Below, in pieces: positions 20,727 to 32,700 of a stretch of DNA of 64,000 nt. This DNA is from Apodospora peruviana (lineage: Eukaryota > Ascomycota > Sordariomycetes > Sordariales > Lasiosphaeriaceae), in contig JAUEDM010000002.1 in the NCBI GenBank assembly GCA_033439685.1, forward strand, positions 1,364,001-1,428,000, read 5' to 3'. A program made the translations under genes and the position numbers. Numbering within the stretch: the first letter of the stretch is position 1; each line of letters opens with the position of its first letter. Below the pieces are notes generated by a model. That model searched no databases. It saw only the letters and a program-made list of their open reading frames with translations, and was not told the origin of the DNA.

Positions 20727-22990
20727 CTAACGACCACTCCTTAAGCGCTGCCACAATGACGCACCACCACCACCAATACGGCTTCCATCAGCAGCAAGCT
20801 TATTAGCATCCCCGGCTGCCGGCACAGACGACACGATCATAGTATTCCAGACCTCCTTTCCATCAACAAAAAGCCTATACTTCAAACTGCCCTGATCACC
20901 GTCCTCGAGGTTCTCAATCGTAATAGCTCCAAACTTGGAGTTACCCTTGTTGATGTACCTACATTTCACACAGAAACATTAGCAAACCACACACCACACC
21001 ATGACAACAAAGGGCAGGGAAAAAACATACTTGATCATTACATCCTCGTTATCCGTCTGCCTGTACGACGGAATGGGCGAATAGAACTGGCTCAGCGGGC
21101 TGCAAGAAAATTCATTCACCGCCGCGCTCTGCGGCCATTTCCCGTCCTCCGGCGGCGGGAATTTGGTCGCTGCAAACTCGTGCCTGTCGCCCGACAAGAC
21201 GACAACGCCCAACCCGCGCGACCCGGCGTCCCACATGGCCTCGAGAATCCGCCGCCTCTCCGACAGGAACCCGCCCCACGTGTCCTGGGTGTTGACCGCC
21301 CAGTTCTTCGTAAACGGCACAGATGACGCGACAATCTTCCACTTGACGCCCTTTGGTTCCGGTCTATTCAGCCACGCGAGGAAATCTTCCAGCTGCTCAG
21401 GTCCAAGCATGCTCTTGTCCTCCGTCGTGGCCGGCAGTTTGTTACTGTGTCTATGAGTGCGGGTGTCGAGCAGGAAGAAGCTGGCCGGGCCCTGAGTGAA
21501 CTCGTAATAAGTAGCCCCCTCGCGGGCAACTGGGACGCCCGCCTTCTTCGCCGGAGGCGGATTGCTCGCGGCGTTGTAGAGCGACCAGGGCTTGACCGCC
21601 GTCTCGTAGACACCCGTCGTGTTGGCATCCCAGTCGTTCTGGATCTCGTGGTCGTCGAGCACGTGGATCCAGCTGAGGTTCTGTCCGACGGCCGGCCAGT
21701 CCGGTGACGCGTAGACCTGGCGGTATTTCTGGCGGTAGTCTTCAGACTTTTGGCCCCAGAACCGCGGCACGTCCGCATAGATGAAGTCGCCGAGGAAGAG
21801 CATGAACTGCGGGTTCAGGGAAGGGAGGACCTTGGCGAGGTGGCGCATTCCGGGGATGGCGAGAGGGTGGTCGAGCGGGTTGTACGGCAGGCGGTTGACG
21901 ATGCAGGACGTGGATAGGAATGTGAAGGGCCCGTCCTCGGTCTCTGCGGCGTGACCGACCCGGGGAGGGGTGGTAAACTCGCCAGAGTGGTTGTTCGAGG
22001 TTCTCCAGAGGTACGTCTTGCGCTTGTTGGGCAGCGGAATGGTGAGGACTGCAGTGTTGTCCGACTCGTTGGAGGTCCACCGAACACCGCCGGCCTGCTG
22101 CCATGTCGGGTTATCGAATGGGGGCTGCGGGTGCTTCATCTTGATCTCCAATGTGACGGGCATCTTGGACTGATCGGGCTCCCGGATGAGAAACTTGGCT
22201 TCCTTGTCCGAGATGTAGCCTGGTCTGACGAAGGAAAGGTCGCTAGCAGTGTGGTAGCGTTCTCGAAATAGTCTATCGGCGACAGAGCCGACCAGAAGCG
22301 CGTTGATGCCAAAACTCGCGAGCGAGAGAAGAAGGCTGCGTGGATTCGGAGCTCCGGACAACAGAGTCTTTAGGGGGCTGAGTGGCTTCTTGTCGATCGA
22401 GACGACCGTCTCCAAGATCTCGACCTCCTGCCCGACGACCTCGCCTTCTGTGCGACCGTCGACAGGACCGAGCACAGGCATCGACACAGGGTCCAATCTT
22501 CCATCGGCAGGGGCACGTACAGTAGGGACAGGCGCGGTAGCTACGTCGCCGTTCTCCTTTACGATGATATCATTATCATCCTCTCTCACAACTTCGGTAA
22601 CAGCAACATCGACTTCCTCGGTAACCTCCACTTTTGGTTCATTTTGATAGCCTGAGATGAAGGCTGGAACGTAAACGGCGAAGAGGCCGAAAACCAAGGC
22701 AGGGATGATCTAGCCAGGTCAGTATCATGAATGATGTCCTCAAGTATTCAGAGGAGCATGGTATTCTCTTACAGGAAGTAAGGCCTGTACCATATATGTT
22801 AGTAACAGAGCTTCAAAATGTAGTAGATTCGTGAATGGCTTACCATTCGCAAAAAGAAATAGCTCAGAACCCTGATGGCAATGGACGACCATCTCGCAAC
22901 CTTGGTCTGCAATATGTCCGTCCTCTGGCCATTGGGTGAGCCTTTGAAACGCGTACTAGCGACGACGCTATCTCCCTCCCGGTACCGCAT
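20727..22990 (-). CDS. PhoD-like metallophosphatase with membrane anchor
   Basis: Four exons: 22990-22844, 22784-22773, 22709-21031 and 20958-20727, giving 689 aa with all phases matching. The N-terminal part forms one or two membrane segments (RVLSYFFLRM then IIPALVFGLFAVYVPAF), and another hydrophobic stretch (LLLSLASFGINALLVGS) follows. The catalytic domain has the PhoD metal-binding blocks FLGDFIYAD, VLDDHEIQNDWD and VVLSGDRHEFAA. Relatives are alkaline phosphatase D-type phosphodiesterases. The last exon forms a C-terminal beta region. Exon 2 is a 12-nt micro-exon coding ALLP; skipping it keeps the frame, so both forms are possible. Divergent from the p24 gene. Confidence 0.85.
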
Positions 22991-23738
22991 TTCGACGAAC
23001 GTTCTGGTCCAGATTTCAAGAAGAGGTGAAGTATTGATTTGGTTGTATCACGGAAGAGACAGGCAGGACGACCAGAAGTTGGAAGTTGGAGTTGGAAGTT
23101 GGATTTCGAGATCCACCGAGGCGTGGGAAATGTGCTGCGCTTCAAAACAGGCTTCTAATGACGACGTTATTCTATCATGAGTTTCAGATGGAAAAAGACA
23201 ATGAAAGGGATTTATCGAAAACTAAAGCCCAGTCTACTTTATAGCTCCCCGGACGATCAGGCGTCTGATGAGGCTACCTCATGCATGCCTGATGCGTTCA
23301 ATCGGGACGGGTGATGGGAAACTTGAGCGCATAGCTTGTGGCTCAGAGCTCTGGTTTGGACAAAGACAGCACATTGTTGATGTCATGCATGGGCCCGGAA
23401 ACAGCCCCCGGGTGGCTGGTGATGTGATGGAATAATCCATCAGGGCCACAGGGGAGCTTGGGCCATTTTATTTCATGTGAATTTTCTTGGCATCTCCCAG
23501 GCTGACGGCCCGGCCGGCAGCTGCAAGGGAAATTTGGTTGTTCCGCCTGAACAAAATCGGCCACGGACGGCCACAGTGGAGCCAAGTTCGCGCCCCCTGT
23601 CGTGCGGCCAGTGCAGACTGCAGTGAGCTGTCCTGAAGACCGAAGCATCTTGATCTTGGGCCTTGGCTTCACTTCTTGAACTCCCCCTCTGCCAGTCTCT
23701 CGGATGCAATTTTCGCCAGCGACAACAACCCACACAAG
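22991..23738. promoter_or_regulatory. Divergent promoter, PhoD-like / p24
   Basis: 748 bp between divergent starts. No coding sequence supported. Confidence 0.45.
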
Positions 23739-24582
23739 ATGAAGCTGCCATTAATACTATGCGGTCTTTTGGCCTGGCTGGTGGGCCATGTGTCGGCGAC
23801 AGCGTTGACGTACAAGATCCAAGCCAACGAGCAGGCCTGCTTCTACGCCGCGACGACGAGGCCTCAAGAAAAGATTGCCTTTTATTTTGCTGTACGTCAT
23901 CTCCGTTGCAGCACCCCTGATTTCAGCCGCTATTGGTACACGAAGAACCTCGATGGAAATATGCTGACAATGGATCGATCAGGTGCAATCCGGCGGCTCG
24001 TTCGATATCGACTATGAGGTAACCGGTCCTGGCGGCAAGATCATCCTCGACGGTCAAAAGGAGCGACAAGGCGACTTCGTCTTCACTGCGCAGGAGGCGG
24101 GCGAATACAAATTCTGCTTCAACAATGAGATGAGCACATACACCGACAAATTCGTTGACTTTGAGATTGCGGTTGGTCACTCCTGGGCTCGACCGTGTTA
24201 GTGTCGCTTTTCTGACAGACAATTTCTTCAGGTCGAGAACGAGTCTAAAGTCAATCTGCCGGCGAAACAGGGCAGCTCCCCGGAACAGACATCTGCCCTC
24301 GAGGAGTCCCTTTTCAAGGTCTCGGGCCAGCTGTCCACCATTACCCGAAACCAAAAGTACTTCCGAACTCGCGAGAACAGAAATTTCAGCACAGTCCGGA
24401 GCACCGAAAAGAGGATTGTCAACTTTAGCTTGATTCAAATTGCGTTGGTCATCTGCATGGGCGCACTCCAGGTCTTTATTGTCAGGTTTTTCTTCCAGGT
24501 AAGTTGACATCCGGCGACAACCCTGGGAAGCTTCAGTCGCTAACATGATCATCTCCAGGGCGCACGGAAGGGCTATGTATGA
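23739..24582 (+). CDS. p24/emp24 family cargo receptor
   Basis: Four exons: 23739-23891, 23983-24171, 24232-24498 and 24559-24582, giving 210 aa; all introns are phase 0. Signal peptide MKLPLILCGLLAWLVGHVSA. A lumenal GOLD domain (about 25-115) has the two conserved cysteines (QACFY and YKFCFNNEMS). A coiled-coil region follows (about 120-160), then one membrane segment (FSLIQIALVICMGALQVFIV), and a short cytosolic tail containing the FF motif for COPII binding (RFFFQGARKGYV). p24 proteins cycle between ER and Golgi as dimers and sort cargo such as GPI proteins. The sequence best fits the gamma type (yeast Erp2/3/4), but the exact orthologue is not certain. The last exon codes only seven residues. 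Confidence 0.9.
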
Positions 24583-25149
24583 GCGGGTTCGTTGTTTTCG
24601 GTGCCACCTATGCGAATTGATTTGGCTGGGCGGCGCAATCGCAGACTAAGAAAAAGCCAGGACAGGTCTTCCATGGAGTGTATCATAGGGATGGCTTATG
24701 ATTCAACGAGGCGGGTGTATAGAAAGACTCCCTTTTGATTTTGGAACACATGATGATTGATTACTTGAGCGGATGGCTGTCCGTTTTGTGTCGCTATAGC
24801 GTAATAACTTACATGATGACTTATATATATATATCGTGGATCTGCGGTGAATGGAAATGCCTTTGATACAAAATCGCGGTCTAAAATCTTTCGAGCGCGC
24901 CCCTTTTTTGACCCGCGTTCTGATTCTGGCCAGATTCACCTGGCAGTTGTCCCGTTGGGTGCCGAGGGTGCACTAGCCACACGGGATAGCAGCGCTAATC
25001 AGCCACTTTGACTCAACACCTGCCAGGCTGCCAGTGCACTCTGTCTACCTGGTGCTGTAATAGCAACTTTTCGACCTTTTAAAAAGGTCCCCACTTCCAA
25101 ACATCAATTCGCGACGACACACTTTCTCCAGCAAACACCAGCCGCCACC
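24583..25149. other. Intergenic, p24 3' region and PRP45 promoter
   Basis: No gene seen. A short (TA)n run lies at about 24822-24834. The 60 bases before the PRP45 start are C/A-rich, typical of fungal leaders. Confidence 0.45.
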
Positions 25150-27004
25150 ATGACTTCAATAGCGACCGGACTTGCGCGTGCTCTCCCGAAACCGAGATAC
25201 GATGCCGAGCACGAGGAACAGATAGCACAGCAACGCGGGCCCCGCATCGTCGGTGCCGGCCAAATCGACGAGACCCAGGTTGTCTTGAGAGTTAGTCCAA
25301 CCCTTCATGCATCACACACTTCGCGACAATGGTCCCAGAGTACTAACATAATTCTCTCTCGACAGAGAACTGGACCACCTCCATACCCCAACCGAGCCGG
25401 CTGGCGACCGCGCGGCCCCGAGGACTTTGGCGATGGCGGCGCCTTCCCCGAGATCCCTATCGCCCAGTATGTCTGGGGCAAAGGCAGCTCAGAGAAGTCG
25501 AATGCACTGGTCGTCCAGGTCGACGGCGGAGGCAAAGTCGACTACTCGGCGATTGCGCGCCAGGGTCACAGCAGTGACCGCATCATCCACGCGTCCTTCA
25601 AGGACCTGATTCCGCTACGGCAGCGCGCCGAGGCGGGCGATTTGGATCTGTCGCGGCCTAGCCAGGAAGAGGTGGCAGCCACGGCGGAACGGACCAAGAA
25701 CGCGCTGGCCACGCTGGTCAGCGGCGCCGTGGCATCCCAAAAACCAAAGACGATCAACACGACTGGACGCAGAGACCCAACTTTTGTGCGGTACACGCCC
25801 TCAGCCCAGATGGGGGACAGCTCCAAGAAGCAGGACAGGATCATGAAGATTGTGGAACGGCAGAAGGATCCGATGGAACCGCCCAAGTTCAAGCACAAGA
25901 AGATCCCGAGGGGGCCACCGACGCCGCCTCCGCCCGTGATGCATTCGCCGCCGAGGAAATTGACGGCCGAGGACCAGGAAGCGTGGAAGATCCGTATGTA
26001 TAACCCAACTCCGTCTGACACCCAGGATAATCACTAACTAATCAAAAATAGCGCCTCCTGTTTCGCTCTGGAAAAACAAAAAGGGTTTCACAGTGCCCCT
26101 CGACAAGAGATTAGCAGCCGACGGTCGTGGCTTGCAAGATGTGCAGATCAACGACAAGTTTGCCCAGTTCTCAGAAGCCCTATTTATGGCCGACAGGCAC
26201 GCCAGAGAAGAGGTCCGGCAGCGAGCCATGATGCAGCAGCGATTAGCAGAGAAAGAGAAGCAGCAAAAGGAAGAGCACCTCCGCCAGTTGGCGCAGCAAG
26301 CTCGAGCAGAGAGGCAAGGTGGCGGCGGGAGGAGATCACGATCGGGGTCATACAGCGGATCCGAGTCGGGCTCGGACGATAGCGACGGTTCGGAGCACGA
26401 GAGGAGAGAGGCGCGAAGGGAGCGGCAAAGGGAGGAGGAGCGCAAACTGCGGCAGTCGCGCATGGGCGCGGAGCGACGGGCCCAAGTCATGGCCCGCGAG
26501 ATGGACCGCGATATCTCGGAGAAGATTGCGCTCGGCCTGGCCAAGCCGACGCAGTCGAAGGAGGGCATGTACGACTCACGTCTGTTCAACCAATCGAGCG
26601 GCTTCGATAGCGGGTTCAACGAGGATAACCCCTACGACAAGCCGCTGTTTGCCGCACAGGATGCTATTAGTAGCATCTACCGGCCGCGGGCAAACGCGGA
26701 GGACGACGACGAGGAAGAGGGCGAGCGGGAGATGTCGCGGATCCAGAAGACGAGCAAATTTGGGGATGCTTTGGGCAGAGGCACATTCAAGGGGACCGAG
26801 GAGGCTGAGGCGCGAGAGGGTCCGGTGCAGTTTGAGAAGGATGCGGGGGGCCCGACGGCTGCGGATCCGTTTAATGTGGACAAGTTTTTGTCCGAGGTGC
26901 AGCAGGGTCAGCCGTCGTCGTCTAAGCGCGGGTATGGGCTGAATGATGATGATACGCGGCAGTCGAAGCGGACGCGTGTTGAGGAGGATGAGGATGATGA
27001 TTAA
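25150..27004 (+). CDS. PRP45: Spliceosome factor Prp45 / SNW1 (SKIP)
   Basis: Three exons: 25150-25290, 25366-25993 and 26052-27004, giving 573 aa. Exon 2 holds the family phrases PNRAGWRPRGPEDFGDGGAF and the start of the SNW domain. The join to exon 3 gives PPPVSLWKNKKGFTVPLDKR followed by LAADGRGL, the core signature. The second half is strongly charged, with an R/E-rich helix and the conserved YDSRLFNQSSG and EDNPYDKPLF blocks, and ends in an acidic tail. Prp45/SNW1 is a core spliceosome component that also joins transcription complexes. The signature usually reads SNWKN; here the second residue is Leu. Confidence 0.93.
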
Positions 27005-27792
27005 GGGGGACGGGCTCGTGGTAGGTTGTATGTACTTCGTTAAGTCAACATCTTCGCACTGGTGGTTACAAGTGAGTTGGGAGACTTGATCGTTATTCAT
27101 ACATGGCGTTTTAATTGGTCAGGCAGTCATTCACACACAGCCAGATCCAAAGACTCATTTCTTGTTTCCGGCATGGATCTATCTTTAAAGATTATTACTT
27201 GGCTAAGATGAACTTGAACTGGTACCTGAAGTGGAGATTTTTGTGCTATCGACCGCAACAAGGGTATACAATACATTCCCAGTCGTACATCCCTCTGTTA
27301 CGTTCATCCTATCTTGACAAATCGAGTTGAGTGTGGCGATGTTTCCTCTGCCGCTCTCCCTGCTCTCTCTTCCACGCCCAGCAAAACCCATCTGATCTTT
27401 TTTCGCACACGTATACAGATTAGGTTAAGTTTGCCTTTAAGAATAAATATACCATCTATATCCGTTCTTCCCCTCGACCCAGATAAACGCCGGTATATGC
27501 ATGCCGTGCCTGTACGTACGTACGGACGAACCTTTTCTCACTCCTCATCCTCGCCTGCCTGCCTGCCACCCCTCTCCAGAGGGAAGAAGAAATCTAGTTA
27601 TTAAAACCAAAGCATACAAACAACTCCATCGTACAATCAACACCACCACCACCACCACCATTCCTGTCTTCATTCACCCTCTTCCCCCCTTCCAGGTTTT
27701 AAACTCCAATAACAGCACCTTTCCTGCTGATGCTGATGTTATCAACCACACATCCACACCCATCCATATCTTAGATAAACCACTTAGGTAGT
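27005..27792. other. Intergenic between convergent 3' ends
   Basis: 3' regions of PRP45 and TIM22. Contains a CAC/ACC trinucleotide run at 27641-27660 and no gene that I can support. Confidence 0.45.
27641..27660. repeat. (CAC)n run, 20 bp
   Basis: Perfect CAC trinucleotide repeat of 20 bases. Confidence 0.9.
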
Positions 27793-28527
27793 TCAGTCCT
27801 CCTCCTTGGGCATCCGCATCCAAGCATCAATCGCCGCACTAAACGCAGCAAAACCCGCACACCCGACAGCCGCCGCTTGAGGTCCGCCGTTCCGTGCAAG
27901 AATCGCTCCGGTCAAACAACCCGCCGCGGCACCATTAGCCATATCGTTTTTCGCTCGGAGGCCTTCGATCCCGCACTCGATGCCCGAAAACATGGCGCCG
28001 ACCATGCCGAAGTTTTTCGCTGTGCTGTACGACCGCTTGCCCATATCTCTGAAACCGTGGGCGAGCTGTTTTTTTAGGGGGAGAGAGGAGACGGGGGTTG
28101 CGTTTGTCCCTCCAGCTGTGTGGAAGGGTGTGTCGTATGCCATCTATACATTTTATGACTGAAGTTAGTAAGGGGGATAAGAGAAGGGGGAGGGGATGGA
28201 TAGGGGAGGACGGACGGAAGCCATGAACACTCCAAAAAGACCGCCTAGGGCGAAACCCGCACCGCCCGACATGACGGTTTTGGCGTAGCATGATTCCATT
28301 GCGTTTGTTAACTGTATACAGGAGGGTTAGTTATTGATGATGATAATAAACCCGCGAGCATTACACACATGTCCCACCCACGCGGCTATAGCAGGACCAG
28401 CAATGAACTAGATAGATAGTGTAGGAAGAAAGAAACGTACCCATTTGACATTCGGATCATTCGCGTCGAAGCCAGGAGCCGTCGTCCCGCCGCCGCCAGC
28501 ACCGCCTCCGAGGCCGGGGAAATTCAT
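27793..28527 (-). CDS. TIM22: Mitochondrial inner-membrane translocase Tim22
   Basis: Three exons: 28527-28441, 28311-28216 and 28143-27793, all joined in phase 0, giving 177 aa, the usual length. The Gly-rich start (NFPGLGGGAGGGG) leads to NAMESCYAKTVMSGGAGFAL and the Tim17/22/23 repeats, with four predicted membrane segments. The join GVFMAS-MAYDTP is typical of the family, as are GFRDMGKRSYSTAKNFGMVG and GIECGIEGLRAKND. The second intron uses a weak donor (GTCCGT). Tim22 forms the channel of the carrier translocase. The CCAAT box upstream fits a respiratory or mitochondrial gene. Confidence 0.93.
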
Positions 28528-28724
28528 TGTATATTGTTATATCCCGTTCGTTGCTTTGCTTTCGGTCCACACCCTGATCACCAGGAGCAGGTATGTATCA
28601 ATCCACAGCGGCACCACCCCCGTAGCGACAATCTCGGTTTGGTTTCCGGTCTCTGTTCGTAGGGTATTGCAGTGGTCCTGGTACAGGCCGAATAGTACCT
28701 GGTATACCGAATCGAAATCTCGTC

Positions 28725-28754
28725 GGTCGCTTTGAAATTGGTCGCTTTGAAATT
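28725..28754. repeat. Perfect 15-bp tandem duplication
   Basis: The unit GGTCGCTTTGAAATT occurs twice back-to-back about 200 bp upstream of the TIM22 start. Confidence 0.95.
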
Positions 28755-28972
28755 GTGTCGGTATATCTCGCCGTCTAGGTGGTCCGATATCGTATGGTAT
28801 CTTGTTCTTGCTTGGGTGGGTAATTAAGAATTAAGGTAGGTAGGTCAGTTTGGGTTAGTTGGGATATGCCTCCTCGCCCTCGGTACCCGTAGGTCGCTAT
28901 CGCGCGCGCCCTTTGCTGGAAACCGCTTATCGCGAGAAATCTGAATTTCTGCCAGCTGTTACCGTCCAAAAA

Positions 28973-28985
28973 GTTGATTGGCTAA
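28973..28985 (-). promoter_or_regulatory. CCAAT-type site upstream of TIM22
   Basis: The minus strand reads TTAGCCAATCAAC, a close match to the CCAAT-complex site, about 450 bp upstream of the TIM22 start on the same strand. Confidence 0.35.
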
Positions 28986-29749
28986 CCGTAAGTCCGTGCC
29001 GGAAACCGAAGTGGGTCCCCGACCACGCCATCTTGTCCAAGTGCTAAGCCGGCTGCCGAGTCCCAGGCCCGAAGCAACGGTGCTTTCAGTTTCTCGCTGA
29101 ATTCAAACAACTTGCATTAACAGCCGTTCTACTACCTTATAATTTTTACACGTTACTACTGGACTTAACTGATGACTAGCAATTCAAAGTCTTGACAAGA
29201 TTCATATTTCTAGTACCAACATCCACCAGACCCATGGCACTCCTTCAACACCTTATATCACGGCTGAAAGAGGCCAGTGGAACAGAAGTAAAATAGATAT
29301 TGTCACTTGATCTGGCCGCTAACGCAGCACATCAAGCAATGCCCGCCCACCGCCTATCTACTCACTCTTACTTATAGCCCCTCGCGAGTCTGCCCCTTCT
29401 TTTTCGTGGGGTCTATACCTGTGGCGGTATCCTCTCGGTATCGCTATCATGACCCTTCCAAAGCAACAAGACAATGCCATAAGATGCACATTGTCCCTAA
29501 TACTATGACATACAAATTCGTCCATCCCTTCGCCTCGCAGAACAAGACCAGTAACAAAACAGAAAAGGGGAAAAATAACATACCCCGATCCCATCCCGAC
29601 GTGCCAGCTAGTCCCAGCCCGTTTTAACGAACAATGAGCCCGAAGCCCAACCGGTCCGGGTCGAGGTATAGGTGTAGTATATCCAGATGCCCTCTGCCAG
29701 CCGAGAAACAGCAAAGCGCCGCGCCCAGTAACTGCAGCAAATGTCACAT

Positions 29750-32700
29750 CTAACCTTTCAAAAACAAGTCCCCAACACCATTCCGCATAGACCTCGACCG
29801 GTCTGCGTGGTCTAGTCCCAGGTAATCGTCTTCATTTGCAGCCACCTCCCAGAGAATATCATCTGCGGCACATGCATATGTTAGCTTTCTGAACAACCAT
29901 GAGCTGATCATTAATCGACTCACCATCGTTCAGATATTGCGGTCTCGAGAACTGCGCTCTCCTGACCACGGCGAATTTAATCTTCTCGAAGCTCTTGCCT
30001 TTCAGCCCAGTTCGCCTCTCCAGTCGCTTTTTCGTGTCCGAGAACTTCTCTTGCTACTCGTGAGTTAGCGAGGTGTCTACCATCTCCTGCCCCACAATAC
30101 ATCCTTCAACTTACCTCGTGAATCAGGAATCTGAATGGCATTCCGTGGACCCTGCTAGGTTCACCCTGAAAGTGGAAGACCGAGATGAACTGGCTGCTGT
30201 CCTTAACCTCGAGCTCTTCCTCCGGTATCCTCTCCGCAACGACTGTTGTATAATCGTTAATGCTAATAACCGGGTAGTCTCTGGGGAGATCTCTGAAGAA
30301 TCTGTGGTTGCTGGTCTCGTATATGCGAATCTTGCCACCTTCCTCCTCGTTGGGGATCTTGGCCTTTTTGATCAAGCCTTCTATAAGATCTTCAACCTGG
30401 CCGCTCTTGGTCACCAAGACATCGTACTGGTCCTACAGATATTGGTGTTAGTACTTCCAACATCATGTCAAGTTTCTGCCACTGGCTTACCTCTTTCGTG
30501 ATGCCTTCACTGAGTAGGATGACCTTGATGCTCTTCTTCGTGTCCAACTCTGTAAGACTCATATCCAACACCTCGAAGTAGAGGGCATCGTTCCGCTGGT
30601 TCATATTGAGCTGACCGTAGCCAGTGGGGTTGAGGATCATGGACAAGGTCTGGTTTGGGCCCCGCTTGATTGCTGTCCTTGGGGCGCCCGAGGTCGCGTT
30701 GACTGTGTAGAAGCGCAAATGTGTTGGGTCTACCTTGAGCCGCTCGCCAATCTTTTCAGACAACTTGTCGTAGCTCATCTTCGAGTTTAGAACCATCTCG
30801 AAGCCAGGATACACCTCTGCGTCGCATTTTTGAGGATGAGCCTGGAATCTGACAATCTTCTTATTAAGGAGGAAATCATAGTATTCCCGGGCATCTTCGA
30901 ATCGATCCAATGATTTGTTTCTGCAAAACAGAGTCAGCAGGATGGCTGCGAGCGAGAAACTTGAACACTTACGCTTCCTCGGACGATCTGCTCTCACCCA
31001 AGCCCAGTCTTGACTTGCGCTCATGCATGCGCTGGAAACAAACGATGTCGCCATCCTGAAGTTCCGCTTGCTTGAGTGAATGCTTTGCCTTGAGACCTTC
31101 AATCATATTTGGTTTGATTTCCTGCATGACCATTAGTATACTTGTGCGTACAAGGGACCACCTGGTTACACATACCTCCCAAAGCTGTATCTTCTCGTCG
31201 CTGGGCAGCTTATCTCCCCAGCCCATCTTCTTCATGATGATCGGAACCAGTTCTTCCACCTTCTTCTCCTTGCTGATATAGACATGACCGGCTCCGCTCA
31301 GGGTTTGAGATTCGACATCAAACCATTTCAGGAATAACAGGATGAGGTCATTCTTAACAATGACACCATTGGATTGTCCCTGATAGGTGGGCCACACAGC
31401 TTCGCCGTCAGCGTTGACTTCCTCGGCCACCTCTACCCAAAGGCGCAGTGCTTGGTCTCTATGGGCTGCTGATCGATTGTAGGTTTCCTCCACGGTCGGT
31501 CGTAGGTCCATCACCGGCTGGTCCGGTCGGATTGTCTTGTTTTGGCGGTTGACCATGATCCACAGTCTAATGCGCCTTGGATCCTGGTCAATGTCCGCCG
31601 CAACTTCACTGACCACTTCCTGCATAGTTGCGCTACGCAGAACGCGATAGAACCGTGGTGCCGCTGGCTCCTGTTCGGGGTTTGCGTCAAATACGGCGAG
31701 ATCAGTACCTCCATGGTGCTTGAACGTCGATTCAGTGATGACTTTAACACCAAGATATAGATGTTGCTCCTCGCGCTCTTTCCGTCGGGCCTCCCGTGCG
31801 GCAATCTCCTCCTCAAATCGTCTATCTGTAATCTTGTTAGCGAACAGCGGTCAGAGATACTGATAAGGAAGGGTTGCCTACGAAGATGTAGAGGAGTATC
31901 TTCCGCGGTGACTGGTGTGAGTATCTTATCAAGTTTGGCCTTGCGGATGTACACGAGCATGTATGCGCTGTTAGGCCGCATCAATGGTGTCTTCTTCTGT
32001 GTTAGGGAGCGAATTTGGCCATTCGGTGTTCGGAACGGACCGCCAAAGTTATCTTCTAGGACTTCTCGCTTCGTTGCCTTGGTCACCTTGTCATCATCAT
32101 ACTTGTACCACCATCCGTCCTTGTTCGGCTTCAGGAACGCATAGTAGTGACCTGCGTTCAGGTCTCCGCTATGAACCAGCACACCGTGAAGTTGGTACTC
32201 CCAGGATTCCGACCGGTCGGCGTCCCTGTCGAGGTATGCTGCAGCATCAAACTCTTCGGGGAACTCATATCGGTCATTGATCTTCATCATGGCGTCTCGT
32301 TGTATGTCGTACTCGAATCTCTTCAGCTGCAGGTGCAGGACATCCGGAAAGCTCATGAAGATGACACCCTTGTTGGCATCTTGCAGCTTGTACTCGTCCC
32401 CAGCAAAATACTGATTCTCGCCGTCCAGCTTCTCCACCTGGATATAATCTTGAAAGCTCTCCAGAAGGTTTTTGTTGCCACTGACGTTGAGCTGCACATC
32501 CCAGAAGTCCTCGACCCGGCTTGATTCGTAGGGGACATTGATGCAGGAAATGTATGTTTTGACCTTGCCGCTGAACATTTCTGCTAGAGCTTTTTCGTAT
32601 GGGGTGCCGCTCATCTTTTCCTCCATCTTCTCCATGAGTTTCCGAGACAACTCCTGCACATCCTGCTGCTCGAAGATGTGGCGTGTCTCCCAGCCAAATG

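Larger units (their letters stand above)
28528..29749. other. Intergenic, TIM22 promoter and USP 3' region
   Basis: 1.2 kb without a supported gene. It holds a perfect 15-bp tandem duplication and one CCAAT-type site. Confidence 0.5.
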
